Source: DASXMT01 sp963755985
Lineage (GTDB): Bacteria > Actinomycetota > Acidimicrobiia > Acidimicrobiales > RAAP-2
Direction: 5' to 3'
Length of the DNA: 64,000 nt
NCBI GenBank assembly: GCA_963755985.1
Contig: CAVWLO010000003.1
Location: 310,001-374,000 of the forward strand
A program made the translations under genes and the position numbers. The notes under the pieces are model-generated. The model was not told the origin of the DNA, made no database searches, and saw only the letters and a program-made list of their open reading frames with translations. Shown in pieces: positions 17,543 to 26,458 of the stretch. Numbering within the stretch: position 1 is the stretch's first letter; every line of letters starts with the position of its first letter.

Positions 17543-18178
17543 TCAGGTGGGCGGTTCCACCGGGCGAGGGGTGGCGCGGGGTCGGGTGATCTCGAAGAAG
17601 CCCGGGTGCGCCGAGAGCACCTGGATGGCGTCCCAGAGCCGCAGGGCGTCGTCCCCGCTCGGGGCGGGGGACATGACCGGTCCCTTGAACCCGTGCGGGG
17701 GGTCGGCCCGCACCACGATGGTTGGTGTCTGGGTCTTCTGCCCACCGAAGGCGTACGCCACCTCCATGGCGTCACGGATCGGGGAGTCCCACTTCTCGTC
17801 GTCCGCCGCCTCGACCAGTGAGGGATCGAGACCCGCCGCCGCGAGGCACGCGGTCAGCAGGTCCCCGGTCTCGGGGCGCGGGAAGAAGAACCGCCGGCCC
17901 CATTCTGTGTAGAGACGGCCTACCGCGTCCTCTCCTGCCTCAGCCCGCACCGCCTCGAAGACCCGAAGCATGCGGTGGGAAAGGGCATGGCCGTCGAGCG
18001 CCCGTTGCCGGAACTCGGCCGGAACGGTCGGAGCCACGCCGTAGTCGTCCCTGATCTCCAGGCAATAGGAGCGCCAGTGCACGGCCAGGCCTCGCGCCGG
18101 AGCCACCTCCAGTACCCAACGAGACGTGATCCAGGCCCACGGGCAACTGGGATCGATGAATACCTCGACGTCGGTCAT
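17543..18178 (-). CDS. DsbA-family thioredoxin-fold protein, Rv2466c-like, with CPWA motif
   Basis: A 211-residue DsbA-fold protein closely resembling the mycothiol-dependent nitroreductase/disulfide reductase Rv2466c. It keeps DPSCPWAWITSRWVLEVA, LYTEWGRR, TPTIVVRADPPHGFKGPVMS and PGFFEITR. The usual C-P-W-C active site reads C-P-W-A, so only the nucleophilic Cys (residue 12) remains. By family knowledge mycothiol chemistry needs only the first Cys, so a monothiol mechanism is plausible. No signal peptide: cytosolic. Confidence 0.87.
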   Translation of the reverse strand: MTDVEVFIDPSCPWAWITSRWVLEVAPARGLAVHWRSYCLEIRDDYGVAPTVPAEFRQRALDGHALSHRMLRVFEAVRAEAGEDAVGRLYTEWGRRFFFPRPETGDLLTACLAAAGLDPSLVEAADDEKWDSPIRDAMEVAYAFGGQKTQTPTIVVRADPPHGFKGPVMSPAPSGDDALRLWDAIQVLSAHPGFFEITRPRATPRPVEPPT

Positions 18179-18346
18179 AGCCGAAGGCTACTGCGACCAA
18201 CCGTCAAGTCCGAGCCCGGGTAGAGCCGCCCCGGACGCGTTGCGGCGATGCCCACCAACTACGAGCCCAGCCCGGAGACCTCCACTCTGAGATGATGGTG
18301 CGACCTGCGGTCGCCGTTCGCCCGAGTGGAGCGACTGAGTGCCACC

Positions 18347-19252
18347 ATGAGCAACCCATCCATGAACCCGGCCAAGGGCCGCCGGGCCGCGGTCATCTAT
18401 CTCGTCGTCATCGTGGCCATAGGGCTCAGTTACCTCCTTTTTGGCTTGTCCCGAGGCGGAGACATCACGATCAGGCCGAGCGCCCAGCCACGGCCCCCGC
18501 TGTCGGCATCGCGGATCGAGCTCTACATCACGCCGTCGAGCATCGACGCTCAGCTCGGCCAAGGAACCGTGCAGGTCGTCCCCAGATTGGTTGGAGCGAT
18601 TGGCTCGCCCTATGGGAACACCAGCCGGGCGCTCGTTCCGATCCGGCTCACGATCGATGGTGCGGACCCCCCAACTCAGGAGATACGAGCCGGCGACGTG
18701 CTCGGGGTGGCACAGACCACGGTGCTCCTCGAGAACGCGGGCTCGCTGAAGTCGTTCCCCTTTGACAGCTATACGAGTTACCTGACCGCGAGCGCCGAGC
18801 GAACTGATGGTGCAACACCGACGCCGATCCCCGTCGTCATATATCCGTCCGCACCGGGTGTTCCGGGGTTCGACATCACATTTACCGGGGTCCCTCCTGG
18901 CCAACCGCCCGGCCGGGCCCAGGGCTCGGAGGTTCTGATGCATGTGACGCGCGACGATGACGTCGAGGCGGTCACGATATTGGTCGCCGGGATGATGGTC
19001 CTGTCGGCCGTCGTCGTGCTGGGCATGTCATGGTTGGTGATGTTGGGAAGAAGACCCAACACCACCAGTGGCACCTTGGTCCTGTTCGCCGTCTTCCCCT
19101 TTGCCCTCATCCTTCTACGGCAAGTGGTGCCCAACGCTCCTCCGGTGGGCGTCGACTACGACGTCTACGTCTATTACTGGACCGTCATCGTCGCGTTCTT
19201 GAGCTTCGTTGGCTGTGCCGTCAAGTGGCTGACCACGCCAGGAGCGGAGTAG
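18347..19252 (+). CDS. DUF4436 family membrane protein
   Basis: A 301-residue protein with one N-terminal transmembrane helix (about 15-35), a large exported beta-rich domain (SLKSFPFDSYTSYLTA is typical of DUF4436) and three C-terminal transmembrane helices. Function unknown. A GTG at 18326 in the same frame is an alternative start; neither has a good ribosome site. It is divergent from the DsbA-like gene. Confidence 0.8.
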   Translation: MSNPSMNPAKGRRAAVIYLVVIVAIGLSYLLFGLSRGGDITIRPSAQPRPPLSASRIELYITPSSIDAQLGQGTVQVVPRLVGAIGSPYGNTSRALVPIRLTIDGADPPTQEIRAGDVLGVAQTTVLLENAGSLKSFPFDSYTSYLTASAERTDGATPTPIPVVIYPSAPGVPGFDITFTGVPPGQPPGRAQGSEVLMHVTRDDDVEAVTILVAGMMVLSAVVVLGMSWLVMLGRRPNTTSGTLVLFAVFPFALILLRQVVPNAPPVGVDYDVYVYYWTVIVAFLSFVGCAVKWLTTPGAE

Positions 19253-19389
19253 CTCTCAGTAGTAACAATCGAAGGCTGGCGGACCGCACAGATGCGCGAC
19301 ATCGACTTTGCGATTTGTTCGAAGTGCTTCGCGTAGTTCTTGCACCCGGCATGGCTCCCGGAACTCTGTGTCACTCGGCGCTTGCGTAT

Positions 19390-20160
19390 TCAGGCGCTTG
19401 TTTGTTGAACCACCCAGAAGTCTGAAGCCAGGGAGCCCGACGTCACGTACAGGTATGGAATCTCGAAGTATCCCTTCTGCCCCCAACCGGCGCCCCAGGA
19501 GTTGCGGACTCGGAAGCGGTCCACCGCGTCGTTGTAGCCGACCAGCACGACCGCATGGCCGCCGACGACCTTCTCGCTGGGGCTGGGCATGGGCACGATA
19601 CCGGTGCTGGCAACCGACGGTCCCTCAAACGAGGCGTAGACCGTGAACCCGAACACGATCGGCAAGCCGCCGGCCAGAACGCTCTTGAGTGCGAACAATT
19701 CTTGAGTGACCGCTTGGTAGCTCATGACTTTGTCCTTGAGCGCGTCGGTGTAGTCCTTTTGCGGAGGCGTCTGAGCGAAGGTGGCGATGTCGTATGGCCA
19801 GTCGCTCTCCGGACAGACGCCGAGCTGGGCCACCGACTTGATGCCATCACGAATCTGCCCACCCGCATCCTGTGCGACCGTACCCTCGATCACTCGCTCC
19901 TGGTAGTACACCCACAGCCGACTTGGGGTGGCAAAGGTGCCATCCAGCTTATGATTCTCGAAGTCCACCGCACCAGCTATTGCGTTCCCCGTGCAGCTGC
20001 CCAGTTGACCCTGGTCGTACACAGGGGGCATGTCCGCCGAAGTGCTCAGGTCGACCGAACTCGGCAGTGCGGTGACGGCTTCGATTTGAAGTTGGGCATC
20101 CCGTAGATCGGGGAGCTGTGGGATCCATCCGTACTTCTTGATCTTGCGCTCAGTAGGCAT
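19390..20160 (-). CDS. Papain-like (C1A) cysteine peptidase, cytoplasmic
   Basis: A 256-residue papain-fold peptidase. The active site is complete: oxyanion Gln50 and nucleophile Cys56 in DQGQLGSCTGNA, His202 in GGHAVVLVGYN and Asn220 in RNSWGAGWG. There is no signal peptide and no long prodomain, only about 40 residues before the mature-like domain, so it looks like an intracellular enzyme. Base composition is less G+C-rich than the flanks, suggesting transfer. It is divergently arranged with the unknown membrane protein at 20415-21524. Confidence 0.9.
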   Translation of the reverse strand: MPTERKIKKYGWIPQLPDLRDAQLQIEAVTALPSSVDLSTSADMPPVYDQGQLGSCTGNAIAGAVDFENHKLDGTFATPSRLWVYYQERVIEGTVAQDAGGQIRDGIKSVAQLGVCPESDWPYDIATFAQTPPQKDYTDALKDKVMSYQAVTQELFALKSVLAGGLPIVFGFTVYASFEGPSVASTGIVPMPSPSEKVVGGHAVVLVGYNDAVDRFRVRNSWGAGWGQKGYFEIPYLYVTSGSLASDFWVVQQTSA

Positions 20161-20414
20161 ACATCAGAATGTACTCTCGGCCCGCCACTCTTGCGTGTGG
20201 AGTCGCAGGGCGGTCGGACGCCTGGGAAAAGCGAATGGACGGCGCATGAGAGGACCGCCGGCCCAGGCCGACCGGGGAATCACCGAACTGCGGAAAGTAA
20301 GAAGACGGTCGCTGCTCGGGGTGCGTACGCTTTCTGTGGCATTGCCGAGAATGACGTCTCGGAGCGTGGTAAGCCGAGACGACTCCGACAAACTCGGTGG
20401 GACTGAAGGAGATC

Positions 20415-21524
20415 ATGCTCTCACCCGCAGATAGCGACGACGTGATCAGCGCGCTCCGCCTTGGGTGGTATGTGGCCGAAGTCAGAGGTCGCAACCGGCC
20501 TGACGCACCGCGCCCGGAAAGTGGGTTCACGGCGGCAAACAAGGTCCATGTCCTCCCGCTGCGCAATGAACGGGGGGAAGAAGAGCTTCGTATCGAAGCC
20601 CAGGTGGTCATGTCGGCGCTTGCGGCGCGATTCGCCGTAGACACCGATCAGTCCGGGGGTAGCTACTCCAGCGAGATCGCGTCACTGGCAGCAGCCCTGT
20701 TTCAGGTTGGGAGCGATCCCGAGGACAAACATTCGAAATGGGGCGATCTCGCAGCCAAGGTCTTCGAGTTCGACGCCCATATCCAGGACACGCTTACGGC
20801 TAAATCGGACAGCCAGGCGAACGGGTACCTTCTCGGCCGTGGCCTGTCGGAATGCTACTGGGCCCTGGATCCAAGGGCCGAGGACGCATCACCAACGAGT
20901 TGGTCGTTCATATTGGGTGACCAACGCTGCACCGAACTGTCTCGAGGGATCGGCCGACTATCGGCCTACTTCAAGACCTACACGGCACCGGCGATCGAAG
21001 GCTCTTTATCGGCGTGGCACGAGGTTGCATCCGACGCAGACTGGAGATCTCGGCCCGAGGCCTGCCCTGAGCTCTACCTGCAGATCCGACGTTGGTACGA
21101 GTTGTTGGTCCTAGGTGAGGATCCATCCACCCTCGTCAAGCCCTATGCCATCCTGAAAAGCAGACGCGGGATCCAACACGTCATCCGCACCTTCGGGGTC
21201 CAGATGGTCACGTTCGGATTGAGCGTGGCCGTGCTGGTCGGCCTGGTGTTCTTTGCGACCAACGGCACCAAGTCGAGCGCCGGGATAAACACCATTGTCG
21301 CGCTGGCAAGTGCAGCCGGGATCACCGCCGCCACACTTCAGGCCAAGTTGAAGAATTCGTCCCAGGCCACACTCGCCCGGTTCCGACAGGACCTCTATTC
21401 GGATCTGGTGGCGGGCCAGATCACCTACTTGCCAATCAAGCCAGGCATCGAGCCAAAGAAGATGCACGAGATCGTTGCCCTGGCGACACAGCAACGATCA
21501 TTGACGACCGCGGTGTCGGTATAG
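20415..21524 (+). CDS. Unknown protein with C-terminal two-helix membrane anchor, divergent from the C1A peptidase
   Basis: A 369-residue protein. The N-terminus (SALRLGWYVAEVRGRNRPD) has a helix with the L-G-W-x-x-A-E-x-x-G-R look that I associate loosely with regulated prokaryotic conflict proteins of the CATRA type; this is memory of a pattern, not an alignment. Two adjacent hydrophobic helices follow at about 265-310 (MVTFGLSVAVLVGLVFFAT and the next), then a basic C-terminus. ATG 20415 has AAGGAG very close; a GTG at 20397 is possible. Less G+C-rich than its neighbours, like the peptidase beside it. Confidence 0.75.
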   Translation: MLSPADSDDVISALRLGWYVAEVRGRNRPDAPRPESGFTAANKVHVLPLRNERGEEELRIEAQVVMSALAARFAVDTDQSGGSYSSEIASLAAALFQVGSDPEDKHSKWGDLAAKVFEFDAHIQDTLTAKSDSQANGYLLGRGLSECYWALDPRAEDASPTSWSFILGDQRCTELSRGIGRLSAYFKTYTAPAIEGSLSAWHEVASDADWRSRPEACPELYLQIRRWYELLVLGEDPSTLVKPYAILKSRRGIQHVIRTFGVQMVTFGLSVAVLVGLVFFATNGTKSSAGINTIVALASAAGITAATLQAKLKNSSQATLARFRQDLYSDLVAGQITYLPIKPGIEPKKMHEIVALATQQRSLTTAVSV

Positions 21525-21547
21525 GGGCATGCACGGCCGGACCGGGC

Positions 21548-22714
21548 TTATCCGAACGGGTGCAGCGAACTCCCGACTGCCCAGGTGCTGAAGTACTGAT
21601 TGTTGGCGCCATAGGCCATCCCGATGGCCACTTTGGCCCCGTCCACCTGGTGCTCGCCGGCTGCACCCCGCACCTGGTTGGCCGCCTCGGCGAACCGAAG
21701 CAGGCCCGAGGCCCCGATGGGGTTGCTGGACAGGACGCCACCGGAGGCGTTGACGGGCAGTGAGCCCCCGAGCTCAGTGGTGCCGTCGTCGACCAGCTTC
21801 CAACCCTCACCCTCCTCGGCCAGGCCGAAGGCCTCGAGCCAGATGGGCTCCAGCCATGAGAAGGGGACGTACAGCTCGGCCGTGTCGATCTGACCGCGGG
21901 GATCGGTGATCCCGGCCGCTGTGTAGACGTCGGCCGCGCATTGGAGGGCGGCGGCGGGCCGCACCGGATCACGACCGGGAAAGCTCGGTGGCTCGGAGCG
22001 GGACGAGGAGGCCAGGATCCACGCCGGAGGCCGACCGTCGGCCGCCGCGGCGTTGGCTCCCGCCTCGTCGGTGATGACCACCGCACACGCCCCGTCGGAC
22101 GACGGGCACGACTCGAGGAAGCGGGTGGGCTCCCACATCATGGGCGAGGCCTTGACCTTTTCGATGGAGATGTCCTCGATCTTGAGGTGGGCGTAGGGGT
22201 TCTTCAACGCGTTGAGGCGGTCCTTGACCGCCACCTTCCACCCGATGTGCTCGGGGGCCCCGCTCCGTTGGATGTACGCCCTGATGAATGGGGCGAAGGC
22301 ACCTCCGGCACCCAGCGAGGCGCCCCTCCCGCTGCCCAGGGCAAACTGGGCGTTGCCCTCGGACTGCTTCTCGAAGGCGACGGCCAGCACCGTCTTGTGC
22401 TTGCCCGCTTGGACGTGGGAGGCGGCCACGATCGCGGTGGTGCCTCCGACCGAGCCGGCCGTGTGGACCCGGAACATGGGCTTGCCCACCGCACCGAGGG
22501 CGTCGGACAGGTAGAGCTCCGGCTTCATCACGCCCTCGAAGAGGTCGGGGGCCTTGCCCAGCACCACGGCGTCGATGTCGGCCAGCGTCATCTGGGCGTC
22601 GTCGAGGGCCCGGTAGACGGCCTCGCGCACCAGCCCGCCGAAGGACACGTCGAGCCGTCGGGACTTGTGGTGGGTCTGGCCGACGCCGACCACGGCTACC
22701 GGGGGAGCGCTCAT
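21548..22714 (-). CDS. Thiolase-fold protein (acetyl-CoA acetyltransferase / SCP2-thiolase type)
   Basis: A 388-residue thiolase-superfamily protein: VAVVGVGQTHHKSRR at the start, HTAGSVGGTTAIVAASHVQAG in the place of the nucleophile loop (Ser/Val rather than Cys), and VNASGGVLSSNPIGASGLLRFAE for the C-terminal glycine motif. Lack of an obvious nucleophilic Cys suggests a non-condensing retro-aldolase-like role as in Ltp2/DUF35 complexes, by analogy. ATG 22714 overlaps the upstream gene's stop (ATGA). Confidence 0.87.
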   Translation of the reverse strand: MSAPPVAVVGVGQTHHKSRRLDVSFGGLVREAVYRALDDAQMTLADIDAVVLGKAPDLFEGVMKPELYLSDALGAVGKPMFRVHTAGSVGGTTAIVAASHVQAGKHKTVLAVAFEKQSEGNAQFALGSGRGASLGAGGAFAPFIRAYIQRSGAPEHIGWKVAVKDRLNALKNPYAHLKIEDISIEKVKASPMMWEPTRFLESCPSSDGACAVVITDEAGANAAAADGRPPAWILASSSRSEPPSFPGRDPVRPAAALQCAADVYTAAGITDPRGQIDTAELYVPFSWLEPIWLEAFGLAEEGEGWKLVDDGTTELGGSLPVNASGGVLSSNPIGASGLLRFAEAANQVRGAAGEHQVDGAKVAIGMAYGANNQYFSTWAVGSSLHPFG

Positions 22715-23739
22715 GACTGTCCCTCCAGGATGCAGACGAGGTTCTGTTGGAGGCACGGTCCGGACGTCGCATGGGCCAGGGCCCGGCCTCCGCCCCCGAA
22801 TATGTGGTCGGCGGCGTAGCCCACCCGGCAGAGTCCGGTGGCCATGATGGGATTGTCTCGCAATGCCCCTCCCGAGGGGTTCACGACCACGTCGTCGGCC
22901 AGGCCGAGCACCCTCCGCAAGAGCAGTTCTTCGTGGGTGAAAGCGGCCTGCAGCTCGGCCACCTCGACGGGGGCGTCGCCCAGCCCAGCAGCCTCGGCGG
23001 CGAGGCGGGTGGACGGCGAGTCGTCCAGGGCCCGAAACGACGGGTTGTGGCACTCGGTCCGGTGGTCGAACCCGGTGATGTAGGCCGGTCGCTTCACCAG
23101 CTGGCGGGCCCGATCACCGGTGGCCAGCACCATGGCCGCGGCCCCGTCGGTGATCGGGGGTACGTCGTGCCGTCGGAGTGGCTGGCGGACGAATTCCTCG
23201 GCCAACAGGGACTCAGCGTCGCCCTTGCCCCGGGCCCGCACTGCCACCTCGGCCATGGAGCGCTCGTCGGCGATGCCGGCGGCGATGAGAGCCCGAGCCT
23301 GCAGGGCGGCGAAAGTCAGCGGATCGGCCCCCAGGGGGGCGAGAAAGTACGGGTCCATCTCCATGGGGTAGATCAGGGCCGGATCGCCGGTCGACGAGCG
23401 GCCGGATCCGGTGACCACGGCGATCTCGATGTCGCCCTCCTGCAAGCGGAGCCACGCCTCGTAGAGGGCCCAGGCGCCGTCCATCTCCACGTGGGAGTCC
23501 CGCTTGGGGGGCCAGGCACCGATGGCGTCCAGGTTGGAGACGAAGGAGAAGGCCTGGCCGGTGATGTAGTCGCAGCTTCCCAGGCAGGTGAAGTCGATGT
23601 CGGCCCGGTTCAGCCCGAGCGGGTCGATCGCGTCGGTGATGGCCTCCATCAGCAGCTGGGTCTCCGACTTGTCGGTGTGCCGGACCATCGGGGTGTGGGC
23701 CCAGCCGATGACGGCGATGTCGGTCGAGGGTGCGCTCAT
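22711..23739 (-). CDS. Thiolase-fold lipid-transfer-type protein
   Basis: A 342-residue thiolase-superfamily protein, second of a pair. Landmarks are IAVIGWAHTPMVRHTDKSE, YITGQAFSFVSNLDAIGAW (no Cys in the nucleophile position), DGAAAMVLATGDRA and NPSGGALRDNPIMATGLCRVG. It lies between the DUF35 gene (2 bp gap) and the second thiolase (4-bp overlap). Pairs like this with DUF35 partners act in side-chain removal of steroids or in branched acyl-CoA cleavage; the substrate is unknown here. Confidence 0.86.
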   Translation of the reverse strand: MSAPSTDIAVIGWAHTPMVRHTDKSETQLLMEAITDAIDPLGLNRADIDFTCLGSCDYITGQAFSFVSNLDAIGAWPPKRDSHVEMDGAWALYEAWLRLQEGDIEIAVVTGSGRSSTGDPALIYPMEMDPYFLAPLGADPLTFAALQARALIAAGIADERSMAEVAVRARGKGDAESLLAEEFVRQPLRRHDVPPITDGAAAMVLATGDRARQLVKRPAYITGFDHRTECHNPSFRALDDSPSTRLAAEAAGLGDAPVEVAELQAAFTHEELLLRRVLGLADDVVVNPSGGALRDNPIMATGLCRVGYAADHIFGGGGRALAHATSGPCLQQNLVCILEGQS

Positions 23740-23741
23740 GT

Positions 23742-24728
23742 TCAGAAGATCCGGTTCACGAGGTCGGGATCGTCGAGATCAGGTTCGCCGTTGGGGATCC
23801 AGCCGAGCAGGGAGCCCCAGCTCCCCCCCATGCCGCCTCCCTCTTCGGCCTCCTCGGCTGGCGACGCCCACACGGCGTCGACCCGCTGGCCGACCTTCAC
23901 TTGGTCAGCGGGCAACTCGATGACCGCCGAGTAGGGGATGATGACGTCGGTCCCGTCGAGGAGAACGAAGGCCCGGACGAATGGCTCGGTCTCCGTCTGG
24001 CCGGGATACTGCACCGGGGTGACGATGGCGAAGTTGGTGATGGTGCCCGTGTGGGGCAGGTCCACCTCGCACTCCGGCCCGAGCTCGATGGCGTCGACGG
24101 GGCAGTAGCCCCGCCCGCCTGCGTACACCCGTTCACACGTCGGGCAGCGCAGGCCCAGTAGTCGGTGCTCCCGGGACGCCTCGGTGGCCCGGTCGGCGGC
24201 CTCGGGGACCGGGTTCCGGTAGGTAATCGAGGCCAGATAGTCCATTCGGGTCACCGGTTCGACGGCTCCACCGGTGTCCTCGCCCTCGGTCTCCGCCTGC
24301 TCGCCGGGGACAAAGCAGATGATGTCGCCGATACGCCCCTCCCGGCTGCCCCGCCATCTGGGGGCAACCCGCATTCCCTCGGACATGCGCTCCGGTGTGC
24401 CGCCGTCCACCGCATGTAACAGGGGCGTGGTGGCACCGTCCAGGCGGATAAGGGCAAAGGCGAAGGGATGGTCGAGCGGATGCTGGACCGACGGCGTGAC
24501 CACCCACGTCCACGAGGCGACCGTTCCCGCCGGTCCCACCTCCACGAACTCGTGGGGAAGTTCGGCCCCGGTCGCCGGGTCCCACTCCATGGGCGGCACG
24601 AGCACGGCGTCCTGGCAACGGATGCCCAGGATCTGCTTCTCGGTGAGGGCGGTCATGAACGCCCCGACGACGGGTCCGAGGGACCGCTTGTACGGGAACG
24701 TGATGGTGCTTTCGACGAATCTGGTCAA
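23742..24728 (-). CDS. Tandem DUF35 OB-fold acyl-CoA-binding protein
   Basis: A 328-residue protein with two DUF35-type OB domains. The first (about 30-130) has QILGIRCQDAVLVPP and PFAFALIRLDG but lacks a Cys4 zinc ribbon. The second (about 185-290) has LLGLRCPTCERVYAGGRGYCPVD with paired cysteines and TNFAIVTPVQYPGQTETEPF. DUF35 proteins form complexes with thiolase-like partners and channel acyl-CoA. It starts with TTG at 24728 after GAGGGGG and is first in the operon with the two thiolases. Confidence 0.85.
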   Translation of the reverse strand: MTRFVESTITFPYKRSLGPVVGAFMTALTEKQILGIRCQDAVLVPPMEWDPATGAELPHEFVEVGPAGTVASWTWVVTPSVQHPLDHPFAFALIRLDGATTPLLHAVDGGTPERMSEGMRVAPRWRGSREGRIGDIICFVPGEQAETEGEDTGGAVEPVTRMDYLASITYRNPVPEAADRATEASREHRLLGLRCPTCERVYAGGRGYCPVDAIELGPECEVDLPHTGTITNFAIVTPVQYPGQTETEPFVRAFVLLDGTDVIIPYSAVIELPADQVKVGQRVDAVWASPAEEAEEGGGMGGSWGSLLGWIPNGEPDLDDPDLVNRIF

Positions 24729-24987
24729 CGGTCCCCCTCGAGCCTTGCCTCTGGTCCGCGCTGCTTGGTCCGTGCAGCGTCAGAGCACGCTAGCCAAAAC
24801 TGACGGAGGTTGTTGGTTGGTCCTGGTGGGCGGTCCGGTTCGGTGGCCTACCGAGATAAACCGCTGACCTGGTCGGACCGACGGTGAGCTCGGAGAGCCC
24901 CCGGCCCTGATAGGTCGTCAACGAGGCGTCACCGGGACAGCTTTGTGGCCGGAGGGACAACGTCGATCCGAGTCAAGGCCCGAGAAC

Positions 24988-25731
24988 ATGAAGCTAGTCT
25001 CGTCCCCTATGCTGGGCGAGGAACTCTGGGAGCAACATTCGGCCTGGTGGCAAGAGGGTTTCACCGGTGGAGCTGATCCGGAGTACGAGGAGCAAGTCCT
25101 GCCGTTGGTCGAGCGCTACCTGGGCGGGGCACGGCGGGTCTTGGACGTCGGGTGCGGCGAAGGACAAGTCAGCCGCAGGATCGTCCGACTTGGCGCGGAC
25201 GTGGTCGGACTCGACCCCACGCCATCGCAGATTCGAGTGGCTCACGAACGTGGCAGCGAGGCTCGATTTGTGCGAGCACGGGCGGAGCAACTCCCATGCC
25301 CGGACGCGGCCTTCGACGCGGTGGTTCTATGTCTTGCCCTCGAGCATGTAGACCCGTTTGAGCCCGCTCTCCATGAAGTGGCGCGAGTGCTGGTGCCCGG
25401 GGGTCGGTTCCTCTTGTTCCTTGTCCACCCCATCCTCCAATCACCGGGTAGCGGCTGGGTGGACGATGTGACCTCGGGCCAGCAGTTCTGGAGAATCGGT
25501 TCTTACCTCCAAGATGAGGTTGCGATCGATCAGGTCGTACCTGGGGTCTACCTAGAGTTCGCCCACCGCCCGTTGAGCAGGTACGTCCACGTCATGGGCG
25601 AAGTCGGATTGTTCATCGAGGACATGGTGGAGCCTCCACCTCCCGAGATTGTCGTGAAAGAGACCGGCGACTTTACGAACGCGCACACGATCCCGCGAAT
25701 GATGCTGCTGTTCGCTCGTCACTTCGGCTGA
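24988..25731 (+). CDS. Class I SAM-dependent methyltransferase
   Basis: A 247-residue methyltransferase. Motif I is RVLDVGCGEGQVSRR (about 50-64), followed by the acidic residue in VVGLDPTPSQIRVA, motif II-like FDAVVLCLALEHVDPFEPAL and ARVLVPGGRFLLFLVHP. The C-terminal part (RPLSRYVHVMGEVGLFIED) is typical of UbiE/Methyltransf_11 enzymes. The acceptor is unknown. Two ATG codons (24988, 25009) compete; the first is preferred because of AAGG spacing. Confidence 0.83.
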   Translation: MKLVSSPMLGEELWEQHSAWWQEGFTGGADPEYEEQVLPLVERYLGGARRVLDVGCGEGQVSRRIVRLGADVVGLDPTPSQIRVAHERGSEARFVRARAEQLPCPDAAFDAVVLCLALEHVDPFEPALHEVARVLVPGGRFLLFLVHPILQSPGSGWVDDVTSGQQFWRIGSYLQDEVAIDQVVPGVYLEFAHRPLSRYVHVMGEVGLFIEDMVEPPPPEIVVKETGDFTNAHTIPRMMLLFARHFG

Positions 25732-26458
25732 TGCTCACCTGATTGGGGGCCCTGACTGGATGCATCGCTCGGCGAACAGACTCCTCCACACGGGACAGTG
25801 CGTCGGGCAAGCGCACGACGATCAGCATCACCTCAGGCGGGAACCGGAAGCCCGCCAGTGAGCAGGCAAGGTCGGGCTCAATGCAGATTGTGCTGTCAGG
25901 ACCAACCCGACGGCGACGGCACCACGCTCGATCCTCTGGCCACATCTAGCGATCGTCGCGACTTCGCATAAAAGTGGCCAATCATGCCAATTTCGCACGT
26001 CGAGATTCGGCGGAGCGCAGGTGGCGGTGGGCAGCGATAGCAACAATGACGCAGCCCCAGTGCTACGACGGGCGTCCCTTTTGCGGTGCACGTGTTGGCC
26101 ATCACTGCCATGGGGTTGCACCTCCTCGACAACCTTCGATTCGAGGATTTGGTCCCGGTCTGTGAGGCAGAGGGTTCATGGTCGTTTTCTGTGCGTGATC
26201 GCCCCCTTGCGACTGCCCGGTGCCACCGGTTCGCCTGTCAATCCGATCGCAATTCTATGAGCGGTGGACCGCTGCACCATTGGGAAGACGGCTGAACGCT
26301 GCCATGAGCCTTAGACCTAGAGGTTCTCGGCATGGACCTGGGCGATCCCCAACCCTGGTCGTGCGAACCCTGCCAGTGGTCGACGGACACACGTGGATGT
26401 CACGATGGCGGCGTCGTCGAGGCGACGCGTGGAGGGCGGACTGTGGTTATGTCTACCT
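25732..26458. other. Gene-poor stretch with IS debris
   Basis: No convincing gene is visible between the methyltransferase and the APH-like kinase. Short open frames on both strands lack family features and ribosome sites. The only recognisable item is a small IS6-type transposase remnant at about 25807-25870 on the minus strand. Confidence 0.5.
25807..25870 (-). pseudogene. IS6-family transposase N-terminal remnant
   Basis: The minus strand encodes LACSLAGFRFPPEVMLIVVR, which resembles the conserved beginning of IS6-family transposases (G-x-R-F-P-P-x-V/I-I). The downstream catalytic part is absent, so only a scar remains. Short match, moderate certainty. Confidence 0.4.
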
